This document shows positions 27,946-35,401 of a DNA stretch of 64,000 nt, one piece after another. A model generated the notes under the pieces. It saw nothing but the letters and a program-made list of their open reading frames with translations. It made no database searches and was not told the DNA's origin. Position 1 is the first letter of the stretch. Each line of letters opens with the position of its first letter. A program made the position numbers and the translations under genes. The DNA comes from an uncultured Erythrobacter sp. GTDB lineage: Bacteria > Pseudomonadota > Alphaproteobacteria > Sphingomonadales > Sphingomonadaceae. The stretch is taken from the NCBI GenBank assembly GCA_947502305.1, contig CANMZA010000001.1:1364001-1428000 (forward strand), given 5' to 3'.

Positions 27946-29058
27946 ATGGCCGACACACGCCCGACCTACCAGATCGCATCGCCATCAATCCGGCCTTATG
28001 TGCAACCGCTTTGGCCGGGCGCGCTGGCGAAGCCGTTTGAATCGCGCGACGAAGAAGGTCGCAGGATCAATCTCGCCGACGATCACTTGTCGGGGCGCTA
28101 TTTGATTTTGGTTTTCCTGAGCGACCCGCAAAGCGAAGAGACTATTCCGATCTTGAGGTCATTGGCCGACCTCGAAACCCAATTCGACGCGGTCAATGCG
28201 ACCACTATCGCGATCAGCGCATCGAGTGATGCGGCACGGAACAAACAGCTAAAACGCGCGGCAGGTTTCCCTTGGCCCATCGCATGCGATCCGTCGGGCG
28301 CTCTTTTTGCGTCCTATGGTTTGCACAAAGGGCACGATCAGGCGGCGCAGGTGGTCTTGATGACGCCGTACCGGCAGATTCGCACCTGGTTCCGTCTAGA
28401 AAAGGATGCAAGCGCAACGCTGAAGACAATTATGGATCTACTTAAAAACACGCAGGCTTCCGAAGAAATGCGCTGGAGCCCTCCGCATGCGCCGGTTTTG
28501 ATTGTGCCCAATGTCCTTTCTGCCGAAGAATGCGGAAAGCTTGTTGAATCCGTTGAAACCGACACGCCTTTTCTTGTCCGGCAACCACAGCCGGGAGAAG
28601 TCGCGGGCAATTACAAAATCCCTGTTTATGAGCATAACCGCCAAGATCGCGTCGACCTTATTATCAAGGACCAAAACACCCTGGCGTTCCTTGATGAGCG
28701 GATTTTTGGCCGTGTTGCACCGATGATTAAGAAGGCGTTTGCATTCGATGTAACGCGCCGCGAAAACCTGCACATTGCGCGCTATGTCGGCGACCGTGAG
28801 GGGATCGCAATGGGGCACCGGGACAACACAGAACCTCCCGGAGCGCATCGCCGTTTCGCCTTATCGATGAGCTTGAATGACGAATATGAAGGCGGCGAAA
28901 TCGCGTTCAAGGAATTCAGCCCAAGAGGGTACCGGGTGCCCGCAGGCACAGCGATGATCTTTTCGTCTTCCCTGCTCCACGAAGTGCAAGAGACGACCTC
29001 TGGCGTCCGCTACAATTTGATATCGCACCTGTTTAATGAAGGCACTTTGTCACGGTAG
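27946..29058 (+). CDS. Fusion of peroxiredoxin-like domain and 2-oxoglutarate/Fe(II) dioxygenase
   Basis: About 370 residues from the ATG at 27946 (a TTG at 27922 is an alternative). Residues 20-165 resemble a redoxin/AhpC fold (LAKPFESRDEEGRRINLAD, YLILVFLSD, FPWPIACDPSGALFASYG). The peroxidatic Cys expected after VFLSDP is missing; the only Cys in this half is Cys114, at a non-catalytic place. Residues 185-365 form a prolyl-4-hydroxylase-type dioxygenase with Fe ligands His291, Asp293 and His345 and the 2-oxoglutarate-binding Arg355 (HRDN, LLHEVQ, VRYNL). The dioxygenase half looks active; the first half is probably structural or substrate-binding. It is a single gene, followed by a hairpin. 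Confidence 0.85.
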   Translation: MADTRPTYQIASPSIRPYVQPLWPGALAKPFESRDEEGRRINLADDHLSGRYLILVFLSDPQSEETIPILRSLADLETQFDAVNATTIAISASSDAARNKQLKRAAGFPWPIACDPSGALFASYGLHKGHDQAAQVVLMTPYRQIRTWFRLEKDASATLKTIMDLLKNTQASEEMRWSPPHAPVLIVPNVLSAEECGKLVESVETDTPFLVRQPQPGEVAGNYKIPVYEHNRQDRVDLIIKDQNTLAFLDERIFGRVAPMIKKAFAFDVTRRENLHIARYVGDREGIAMGHRDNTEPPGAHRRFALSMSLNDEYEGGEIAFKEFSPRGYRVPAGTAMIFSSSLLHEVQETTSGVRYNLISHLFNEGTLSR

Positions 29059-29071
29059 GGATCGCGTTCAG

Positions 29072-29093
29072 GCACGCCCTTGAAAGGGGGTGC
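29072..29093 (+). terminator. Hairpin after the peroxiredoxin/2OG fusion gene
   Basis: A nine-pair stem with one G-G mismatch and a 2-nt loop (GCACGCCCTT...AAGGGGGTGC), 14 nt after the stop codon. There is no T-run on either strand. It sits between the gene and the 3' end of the oppositely oriented tRNA, so it may stop or stabilise transcripts from both sides. Confidence 0.4.
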
Positions 29094-29117
29094 TGAAACA
29101 GGGCGTTTCCGAAGATT

Positions 29118-29194
29118 TGGTAGCGGAGGAGGGACTTGAACCCCCGACACGCGGATTATGATTCCGCTGCTCTAACCAGCTGAGCTACTCCGCC
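29118..29194 (-). tRNA. tRNA-Met (anticodon CAT), probably elongator
   Basis: A 77-nt cloverleaf read on the minus strand, with CCA encoded. The acceptor stem is GGCGGAG/CTCCGCT (G1-U72 wobble), the D-arm contains AGCTCAGCTGGTTAGAGC, the anticodon stem GCGGA/TCCGC encloses loop ATCATAA (anticodon CAT), and the T-loop is TTCAAGT. An initiator tRNA would show a C1-A72 mismatch and GGG/CCC at the anticodon stem base, which are absent. A tRNA-Ile with modified CAT is possible but less like this body. Confidence 0.95.
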
Positions 29195-29272
29195 CCATTG
29201 GGCATCCACCGACTGTGTTATCGGCGGAGAATTGGCCATTCGCAATAAGGCGTTCGCCCTTTGCGAGCGGCG

Positions 29273-29301
29273 CATTTAGGGCGCGGGTTGATTGCGGTCA
29301 A
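29273..29301 (-). promoter_or_regulatory. Sigma-70-type promoter of tRNA-Met
   Basis: On the minus strand TTGACC (29301-29296), a 17-nt spacer and TAAATG (29278-29273) form a near-consensus -35/-10 pair. The expected transcript start is about 70 nt before the tRNA. This is the best promoter match I noticed in the window. Confidence 0.65.
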
Positions 29302-29406
29302 CCACAAGTTTTGCCGAATTTGGTGACGCAGCGATTGCTTGTCCGATCACTACCCTAATCATTGCCCCAATCACAGGTCATATTTTCGCAGCAATCACCG
29401 CCCGAC

Positions 29407-30063
29407 CTAACGCGAACTTTCGTTCATCCTCAACACCTTCACCGCAAGCGAGCGATTAAAGGCACGGTCGAGCGCTTTTCCGATTTCAGGCAAACTGCGC
29501 GCCAATTGGCCCAGCGCATCACGGTCCAGCCGGGCCACGCGCATGTCCTGCGTAACCGTGACCGTTGCGCTGGCGCGCTCGCCGGAAACATGGCTCATTT
29601 CGCCCAAAAATTCACCTGCGCCGCACTCGCTCACAATCGCCAGATCGCGTTCAATCTCTGCCCGTCCGCTGGCGATATAGATTAGCGGCGGATCGGCCTG
29701 CCCTTGATTGATCAATTGCGTGCCGACGCCGACATCTTCCCACATCATCAAATCCCGCAAACGGCTCTGCTGGGCGGGCTCCTCAATCTGCATCACATGG
29801 TCGAACAATTCGCGCTCTTCACGGGTCATTACCCCCTCGCGCGCGCGGCGGCGCAGTTCGATGATGCGCGCAATGTTCACAATCACATAAGCGGCAGCAA
29901 AAGCGAGCTCTGCGCTCAGCCCCTTTGCCAATCCAAAATACACCACGCCCAATAGACCGGCGACTAAGCTGACCCAGCGGATATAACGCACCTGATGCGG
30001 GATCATTGATGCCATCAGCACCAACCCCGCCAGCAAACCAAAAATTGTCGTCAAAACACTCAT
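29407..30063 (-). CDS. Membrane protein with cyclic nucleotide-binding-like domain
   Basis: A 218-residue protein from the ATG at 30063; a TTG-started extension to 30117 is less likely. Three hydrophobic segments (about 4-22, 29-46, 50-68) precede a basic stretch, then a cNMP-binding beta-roll at about 105-190. The phosphate-binding cassette is recognisable as GEFLGEMSHVSGERASATVT (150-169), including the Arg-Ala pair. The three-helix plus cNMP layout matches bacterial relatives of Popeye-domain proteins. No output domain is present, so a membrane-bound nucleotide sensor is likely. The ligand is unknown. Confidence 0.82.
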   Translation of the reverse strand: MSVLTTIFGLLAGLVLMASMIPHQVRYIRWVSLVAGLLGVVYFGLAKGLSAELAFAAAYVIVNIARIIELRRRAREGVMTREERELFDHVMQIEEPAQQSRLRDLMMWEDVGVGTQLINQGQADPPLIYIASGRAEIERDLAIVSECGAGEFLGEMSHVSGERASATVTVTQDMRVARLDRDALGQLARSLPEIGKALDRAFNRSLAVKVLRMNESSR

Positions 30064-30138
30064 GCCAAATTGCCCAATACGGCCCCCACCGATTTGCAGC
30101 ACAGATATCGACGGCAAGTTTACGGGATTACCCCTAAA

Positions 30139-30669
30139 CTACAAGCGTTCCTTACCACGAAAACCGCAGCGTTTGATCTGCTCCCAAGGGCCGTCTTGAT
30201 AGAGATGAAGTTCAAGTGCGGGGAAAACGAACGGACCTTTTGCGCGTTTTAGCTCAACCTCAGGCGCAAGCTGCTGCTGAAGCGCTCTGGCTTCGCGCTT
30301 CGTCACTTTGTTCTGGATCGTTATATGCGGGCGCGGATCATAGAGATCTTGCGCGGTAAGGCTGCCGTGAAAATGCTCCGCAATCATCGCGCGCAGGGTC
30401 AAGAGCGGCTCGCTGCGCAAGGCAATCGCCGTTCCTGTGCCGAGATCGAGTAACCCGCTGACTTCGGCCTGTGGCGGCGCAAATTCACGGGTGATGCTGG
30501 GGAGAAAATCGCGCAGCTCTTCGAGCAAAGACGGGGCGAAGGAGTGAAACATCGTCACATGCGCGTGGAGGTGATTGCGATGCGCAGGATAATGCTCCCG
30601 GCGCAGCGACTCAGCCCAATCTTGAATGCCAAGCGGAAGGGCGGCGGTGAGAATAAAGGGGCGAGGCAT
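30139..30669 (-). CDS. 2'-5' RNA ligase family protein (2H phosphoesterase, LigT-like)
   Basis: A 176-residue soluble protein with both hallmark HxT motifs: His37-x-Thr39 in HAHVTMFHSF and His115-x-Thr117 in RPHITIQNK. The family comprises 2'-5' RNA ligases and cyclic phosphodiesterases that open 2',3'-cyclic nucleotides; which activity applies cannot be told. The start is the ATG at 30669. It lies between the mltG end and the cNMP-domain gene, same strand, with a 75-nt gap to the latter. Confidence 0.85.
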   Translation of the reverse strand: MPRPFILTAALPLGIQDWAESLRREHYPAHRNHLHAHVTMFHSFAPSLLEELRDFLPSITREFAPPQAEVSGLLDLGTGTAIALRSEPLLTLRAMIAEHFHGSLTAQDLYDPRPHITIQNKVTKREARALQQQLAPEVELKRAKGPFVFPALELHLYQDGPWEQIKRCGFRGKERL

Positions 30670-30737
30670 GATCTTTTCTAGAAGGCAGCGATTGGGTCAC
30701 TGCACTTGCGCAATTTTCGCTCCTTCAGGCCCGCTGC

Positions 30738-31709
30738 CTATTCCATCTCGCCGCGCTCACGGCGAAGCTGAAACCACTTTTCAACCGCAGCATTATGGCC
30801 GCTTAGATCAGCGTTAAACTCATGCCCGCCCGTGCCATCGGCAACCATAAACAGGTAATCATGCGCTTCTGGATTCAGCACCGCGGCGATGCTTTCGCGG
30901 CCCGGATTGGTAATCGGCCCGTCTGGCAGACCCAGCATTGTGTAAGTGTTATAGCCATTGACCATCGCAATTTCTGATTGGCGAATGCGGCGCCCCAGCG
31001 GCTTGCCCTTAGTGATTGGATAGATGATCGTCGGATCGGCCTGCAACATCATGCCCGTGCGCAGACGGTTGGAATACAGACCCGCAATCGTGCGCCGCTC
31101 TTCCGGTGTGCCGGTCTCTTTTTCCACAATCGCCGCCAAGATCAGCGCCTCTCGCAAAGTGTCGACTGCGACGCTATCCGATCGCTCCGCCCACGTTTCC
31201 GCCAAATACAAATCCATCGCCGCTTGCATCTGTTCGATCAGCTCGCTGCGTTCCTGCCCGCGTTCATAGGCGTAAGTGTCCGGCAGGATGGACCCTTCTG
31301 GCGGGATGTCGATGTCTCCGGTCAGCAAGTCTTCCGCCATCAATCTTTCCCATACCAGAACCGAGGGCATCCCCTCTGGAATGGTAATGAACCGGCGGAT
31401 GACATCGCCTGATTGGAACGCGGTGAGAATGTCGCCTTGTGACATGCCGGGGCTGAGCGAAAACTCGCCCGCCTGAATTGGATCGGAGGAACCGAATAGA
31501 CGTGCGCGCAGAAGAAAACCGTCGGCCGAAGAGATATGACCTGCCGCCTCAAGGTCAGCGGCAACCGCGCTCAACGAAGAGCCAGCCGGGATTAGGAACG
31601 GCGTTTCTTCTTCAACACTCGCCGAACCCAGCACGCCGCCGCCCAGCAGCAGCGCTGCTCCAGCGAGAACCGCCAGAACCAGCCCGGCGATGCAACCGAG
31701 CTTCTTCAT
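30738..31709 (-). CDS. mltG: Endolytic murein transglycosylase MltG
   Basis: A 323-residue membrane-anchored enzyme. An N-terminal anchor (about 4-30) precedes a LysM-like subdomain (about 35-80), then the YceG catalytic domain with IVEKETGTPEERRTIAGLYS (194-213), the expected catalytic Glu in EKET, and the C-terminal MVADGTGGHEFN. MltG cuts nascent glycan strands in the periplasm and is thought to set strand length. It starts 3 nt after the fabF stop, the common fabF-mltG arrangement of alphaproteobacteria. Confidence 0.95.
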   Translation of the reverse strand: MKKLGCIAGLVLAVLAGAALLLGGGVLGSASVEEETPFLIPAGSSLSAVAADLEAAGHISSADGFLLRARLFGSSDPIQAGEFSLSPGMSQGDILTAFQSGDVIRRFITIPEGMPSVLVWERLMAEDLLTGDIDIPPEGSILPDTYAYERGQERSELIEQMQAAMDLYLAETWAERSDSVAVDTLREALILAAIVEKETGTPEERRTIAGLYSNRLRTGMMLQADPTIIYPITKGKPLGRRIRQSEIAMVNGYNTYTMLGLPDGPITNPGRESIAAVLNPEAHDYLFMVADGTGGHEFNADLSGHNAAVEKWFQLRRERGEME

Positions 31710-31712
31710 GTC

Positions 31713-32972
31713 CTAATCCACTTTCTGCATGATGATTGACGCATTGGTGCCGCCAAAACCGAAACTGTTGTTCAGCACCGCATTCACCTCACGTTTTTTC
31801 GCCACCAGAGGCACCAGGTCGATCCCTTCTGTACCGTCATCAGGATTGTGCAGGTTCAACGTCGGCGGAACCACACCGTCACGCATGGCGAGGATGCAGA
31901 ACACCGCCTCCACCGCGCCAGCACCGCCGAGCAAATGCCCGATTGCGCTCTTCGTTGAGCTCATTGAAGCACCGCCCAAATCATCGCCAAGGACCCGCAT
32001 GACCGCCGACAGTTCAATCGTATCGGCCATCGTCGATGTGCCATGCGCGTTGACGTAATCAATATCACCCGGCCCCAGACCAGCTTTCTTCAAAGCCATC
32101 CGCATCGCCAATTCTGCGCCCCTGCCCTCTGGGTGAGGCGCGGTAACGTGATGCGCATCGCCGGACAGGCCATACCCGGTCACTTCGGCATAGATTTTTG
32201 CGCCGCGCGCTTTGGCGCGTTCATATTCCTCGAGCACGACCACACCGGCACCTTCGCCCATGACAAAGCCTTCACGGTCTTTGTCATAGGGACGGCTTGC
32301 TTCCTTGGGGCGATCGTTAAAGCTGGTGTTGAGTGCGCGCGCCTGAGCGAAACCGGCGATGCCTAGCGGATTAACGGTGCTTTCCGCCCCGCCCGCCAGC
32401 ATAACATCGGCATCGTCCATCATGATCATCCGCGCGGCATCGCCAATCGAATGCGCGCCGGTTGAACAGGCTGTCACAACTGCATGGTTTGGACCCATAA
32501 ATCCGTATTTGATCTGAACTTGGCCGGTGACCAGATTGATCAGGCGTCCGTGAACGAAATGCGGGCTAACTCGGCCCGGGCCGCGATTGGCGAGCACGAG
32601 GCTTTCACTCTCAATGCCCGGCAATCCGCCAATGCCGGAACCGATAGAGCAACCGGTGCGCTCTTTTTCGGCTTGAGTCATGTCGGTCAGACCGGCGTCT
32701 TCAAGCGCCTGGCCAGCGGCATCAATGCCATAGACGATAAACGGGTCCACTTGCCGCTGAACCTTGTGATCGACGCGCATGTCAGGATCAAAACCCCACG
32801 GATGGTCCTTGTCTTTAACCTCGCAAGCAATTGTGCATTTCTGCCCCTCTGGGTCGAAGCTCTTGATTTGATCCGCGCCGCTTTCGCCCGCGATCAGGTT
32901 TTTCCAAGAGGTTTCAACATCACCGCCGAGCGGTGTGACAAGGCCAAGTCCAGTTACAACTACGCGGCGCAT
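31713..32972 (-). CDS. fabF: 3-oxoacyl-[acyl-carrier-protein] synthase II
   Basis: A 419-residue beta-ketoacyl-ACP synthase. The Cys-His-His triad is visible: Cys169 in VTACSTGAHS, His310 in VNAHGTST and His346 in SAIGHLLGG. Length and the glycine-rich C-terminus (NNSFGFGGTNAS) match FabF. It elongates acyl-ACP with malonyl-ACP in fatty acid synthesis. The acpP gene lies upstream with a hairpin between them, and mltG follows at once. Confidence 0.97.
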   Translation of the reverse strand: MRRVVVTGLGLVTPLGGDVETSWKNLIAGESGADQIKSFDPEGQKCTIACEVKDKDHPWGFDPDMRVDHKVQRQVDPFIVYGIDAAGQALEDAGLTDMTQAEKERTGCSIGSGIGGLPGIESESLVLANRGPGRVSPHFVHGRLINLVTGQVQIKYGFMGPNHAVVTACSTGAHSIGDAARMIMMDDADVMLAGGAESTVNPLGIAGFAQARALNTSFNDRPKEASRPYDKDREGFVMGEGAGVVVLEEYERAKARGAKIYAEVTGYGLSGDAHHVTAPHPEGRGAELAMRMALKKAGLGPGDIDYVNAHGTSTMADTIELSAVMRVLGDDLGGASMSSTKSAIGHLLGGAGAVEAVFCILAMRDGVVPPTLNLHNPDDGTEGIDLVPLVAKKREVNAVLNNSFGFGGTNASIIMQKVD

Positions 32973-33090
32973 TCAATTCTCCAACGTCCCAAATGGGCAA
33001 AGGGGCCATGATGACATGGGACCCGAAGGTCTAAGGCAACAAAGAGCGAGCGCATCAACGCGAACACAATGATAAGCCTTATGAAACACT

Positions 33091-33125
33091 ACAGGCCCGC
33101 GCCCCGGTAAGAGGGTCGGGCCTGT
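33091..33125 (-). terminator. Hairpin between acpP and fabF
   Basis: A 9-bp perfect stem ACAGGCCCG/CGGGCCTGT with a 17-nt loop. On the minus strand it is followed by AGTGTTTC, with only a short T-run. It probably acts as a partial terminator, letting acpP be expressed above fabF. Confidence 0.55.
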
Positions 33126-33178
33126 CGGTCAGAGCCTGCCGCCCCTTCAACAGGGTGCAGCGGGCATTCTGAGGGCGA

Positions 33179-33415
33179 TTAGCCCTTGTTTTCTTCGATA
33201 AATTTGGTCGCATCGCCAACGGTGCTGATTTTCTCAGCCGCATCGTCGGGGATTTCCACGCCAAATTCTTCTTCGAAAGCCATCACTAGCTCAACAATGT
33301 CGAGGCTGTCAGCGCCCAGATCATCGATAAAACTTGCTTCTTGAGTGACCTTGTCACCTTCGACGCCGAGATGCTCGACGACAATTTTCTGCACGCGGTC
33401 GGCAGTATCGCTCAT
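33179..33415 (-). CDS. acpP: Acyl carrier protein
   Basis: A 78-residue acidic protein. The phosphopantetheine site is Ser37 in [13 protein letters not shown]. The start is the ATG at 33415, with AGAGGGA 8 nt upstream; an extension to 33484 has no coding character. It carries acyl chains in fatty acid synthesis and lies directly upstream of fabF. A promoter-like pair is seen about 50-75 nt upstream. Confidence 0.97.
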   Translation of the reverse strand: MSDTADRVQKIVVEHLGVEGDKVTQEASFIDDLGADSLDIVELVMAFEEEFGVEIPDDAAEKISTVGDATKFIEENKG

Positions 33416-33460
33416 GTTTTTCCCTCTTAAGACTGGGGTTTGAAATACCTGAAGTGCCCT

Positions 33461-33489
33461 AAAGGTCGGTTCGAAATTGCGCAAGTCAA
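33461..33489 (-). promoter_or_regulatory. Probable acpP promoter
   Basis: On the minus strand TTGACT (33489-33484) is followed after 17 nt by ACCTTT, or after 19 nt by CTTTAG. The -35 is good and the -10 is poor. The place, about 50 nt before the acpP start, is suitable. Confidence 0.4.
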
Positions 33490-33505
33490 GATGCGAGCCT
33501 TTTAA

Positions 33506-34288
33506 TCAGGCAAACAACGCGCGCGTATCCAAGAGCTGGATATCGCGGCGATTTTCAACGCTGCGCAGGATTTTATATTTGTGCGCCGTGCCGAATGTGA
33601 CGAGCGCGGTTAGCCCCGCCCCCGTGACACGATCCAGTGCAGAATTGATCAAGTCTGTGTGCGCCTTGTTGATCTGCGTCCAACCGCCAGGGCCCAGATC
33701 AGCATCAAAAAATCGCTCATAGGGCCACCGAGAAAGCTCCACAGCGCGATCAAATTCAGCGGTGTGGATAAAACGAGGATCATCGCCCCGCCCGGCAATT
33801 TCGCGGGCATAGCTGCGCTGCGCCGCGCGGTGCTGCTCCCATTCCGCGGCGCGTTCTGGGTCATTTCTGATCGCCGTCAATGCTGCGCGGCGATTGTCAG
33901 CAATCTCTCGAGTCCATCCGGCGGTGCCGACAATTTGAAAGGGCATTTCGCGGCTAAGTGGGAAGATGACATCGGTGTATTCAGGGAAAACTTGCGTGCG
34001 CGGTTCGTCGATTTGGCCAGTGCGCCCGAATGATGCAATCGCTCCATCGATGCGATCAGGGGGGATTTCGGTCAAAATGATGTCTGGCACGGCGCGGCGG
34101 ATCGCGGCCTCTAGGACTTTGAGCGAATAAAGATCGCTATCGTGATGATTCGAATGAATTGTGCCCATCACATATAGCTTAGTCGCGCCCGGATCAGGCA
34201 CCGGATCTGCACCGCATCCGCCTAAAGGATGGGCGGCGGTGACAACAAGAATGCCGCTGAGAATTGCGTCACGGCGCGTCGTATTCAT
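33506..34288 (-). CDS. TraB/Tiki-like lipoprotein
   Basis: A 260-residue protein from the ATG at 34288 (MNTTRRDAILSGILVVTAAH). The N-terminus has twin Arg and a lipobox LGGC with Cys25, indicating an exported lipoprotein. GTIHSNHHDS (42-51), Glu74 in ILTEIP and the late GTAHK (233-237) follow the GxxH...E...GxxH layout of the TraB/PrgY/Tiki superfamily, members of which are metal-dependent proteases or esterase-like. A longer frame to 34474 is not supported. Its function is unknown. It lies between acpP and an exported TPR protein, same strand. Confidence 0.6.
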   Translation of the reverse strand: MNTTRRDAILSGILVVTAAHPLGGCGADPVPDPGATKLYVMGTIHSNHHDSDLYSLKVLEAAIRRAVPDIILTEIPPDRIDGAIASFGRTGQIDEPRTQVFPEYTDVIFPLSREMPFQIVGTAGWTREIADNRRAALTAIRNDPERAAEWEQHRAAQRSYAREIAGRGDDPRFIHTAEFDRAVELSRWPYERFFDADLGPGGWTQINKAHTDLINSALDRVTGAGLTALVTFGTAHKYKILRSVENRRDIQLLDTRALFA

Positions 34289-34346
34289 GCTTGTTCGTTC
34301 GCTCGAAGCGGCCTTACCGTTACACGTAATCCCATGATTTTCCATC

Positions 34347-35336
34347 TTAGAACCCGCGCTGTGCCAAAAGCGCTTCTGCCTTTCGGCGGCTGCCGATCCG
34401 GCGCATCCCGTCCGAGGGATAATCGCGCCCGGGATCGAGTTCGAGCGCGCGGCGATAGTAAAATTCCGCCCCATTCAAATCACCGTTCCATTCAAGGCAA
34501 AGCCCGTTGTTGAACAATACCGAGACATGATCGGGGTTGCCTTCTTCCAACGCGAGAAATGCTGCGCAAGCGGCAGCGACATCGTCTTCGACCAAGCCAA
34601 CGGCCGCACGAAAAGCGTCGCGGTTTTCCCGGCGCAAATCGCGGCGGCGCTCCATCACTCTGATACTGCGCGTGGATTCGCGCGGGGCCAGATCACTGCG
34701 AATATCGGCGACGAGCTCGTCAATCATGCCATTCGCCATCGCCAAGGACGAAGGGACCGAACTATCATCGGCACAATACCGCACCGTCTCGCTGCGCGGG
34801 GCGGAGTTTGAATAAAGCTGCCGCCCATCGCTCGCGGTTAGCATTAGCCGCGGCTCCACATCGACCCGCAGCTCACTGCATTGGATGCGAATTTCGCGCC
34901 TTTCTGTGCAGTCACCGTCTTCATCACGCACGGCGCATTCACGCTTGATCCTGGGCTCTACGTCGCGCTCGGTCACTTCGCTGCGGACGGTGCCGCGCAA
35001 TTGCGCATCGGCCTCCAGTGGGCGCGAAATAACAGTGCCGTCCTGCCCTTCCACTTCGACCACCGCCTTGCGCAACGCGCCAGGGGTGATGAGATCAAAA
35101 TACGGCTCTCCGCGTATAAAAACGCCGCCCAATATGTCAGTTAGCGCCAGTTCGGTATCCTGCCCCAAATCGCCGCGAAACCGGTCAATCAGGATCACCT
35201 CCACATCGGCTGGAATATCCGCGCGTGCGGCGTAAACACCCTCAATCGCGATCGATTCCGCTTGCGCCGCCGATCCGCTGACCATGAGCGCACAGACTGC
35301 AAGCCCACGGGCCAAAAAGCCATTCAGTTGTTTCAC
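34347..35336 (-). CDS. Exported protein with C-terminal tetratricopeptide repeats
   Basis: A 329-residue protein with a Sec signal peptide (MKQLNGFLARGLAVCALMVS...AAQA). The middle part has a Cys-containing charged stretch (RECAVRDEDGDCTERREIRI) that could form disulfides. The C-terminal 75 residues (AACAAFLALEEGNPDHVSVL, AEFYYRRALELDPGRDYPSD) fit two TPR units. I do not recognise the family. It is likely periplasmic and may bind peptides or other proteins. It lies 65 nt from aspS on the same strand. Confidence 0.75.
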   Translation of the reverse strand: MKQLNGFLARGLAVCALMVSGSAAQAESIAIEGVYAARADIPADVEVILIDRFRGDLGQDTELALTDILGGVFIRGEPYFDLITPGALRKAVVEVEGQDGTVISRPLEADAQLRGTVRSEVTERDVEPRIKRECAVRDEDGDCTERREIRIQCSELRVDVEPRLMLTASDGRQLYSNSAPRSETVRYCADDSSVPSSLAMANGMIDELVADIRSDLAPRESTRSIRVMERRRDLRRENRDAFRAAVGLVEDDVAAACAAFLALEEGNPDHVSVLFNNGLCLEWNGDLNGAEFYYRRALELDPGRDYPSDGMRRIGSRRKAEALLAQRGF

Positions 35337-35401
35337 ATTTGCCCCCTTTCAACCTGAAAACAGATTGGTCAGGGGCGAATGTATCGTCAGTGAATAACCC
35401 G

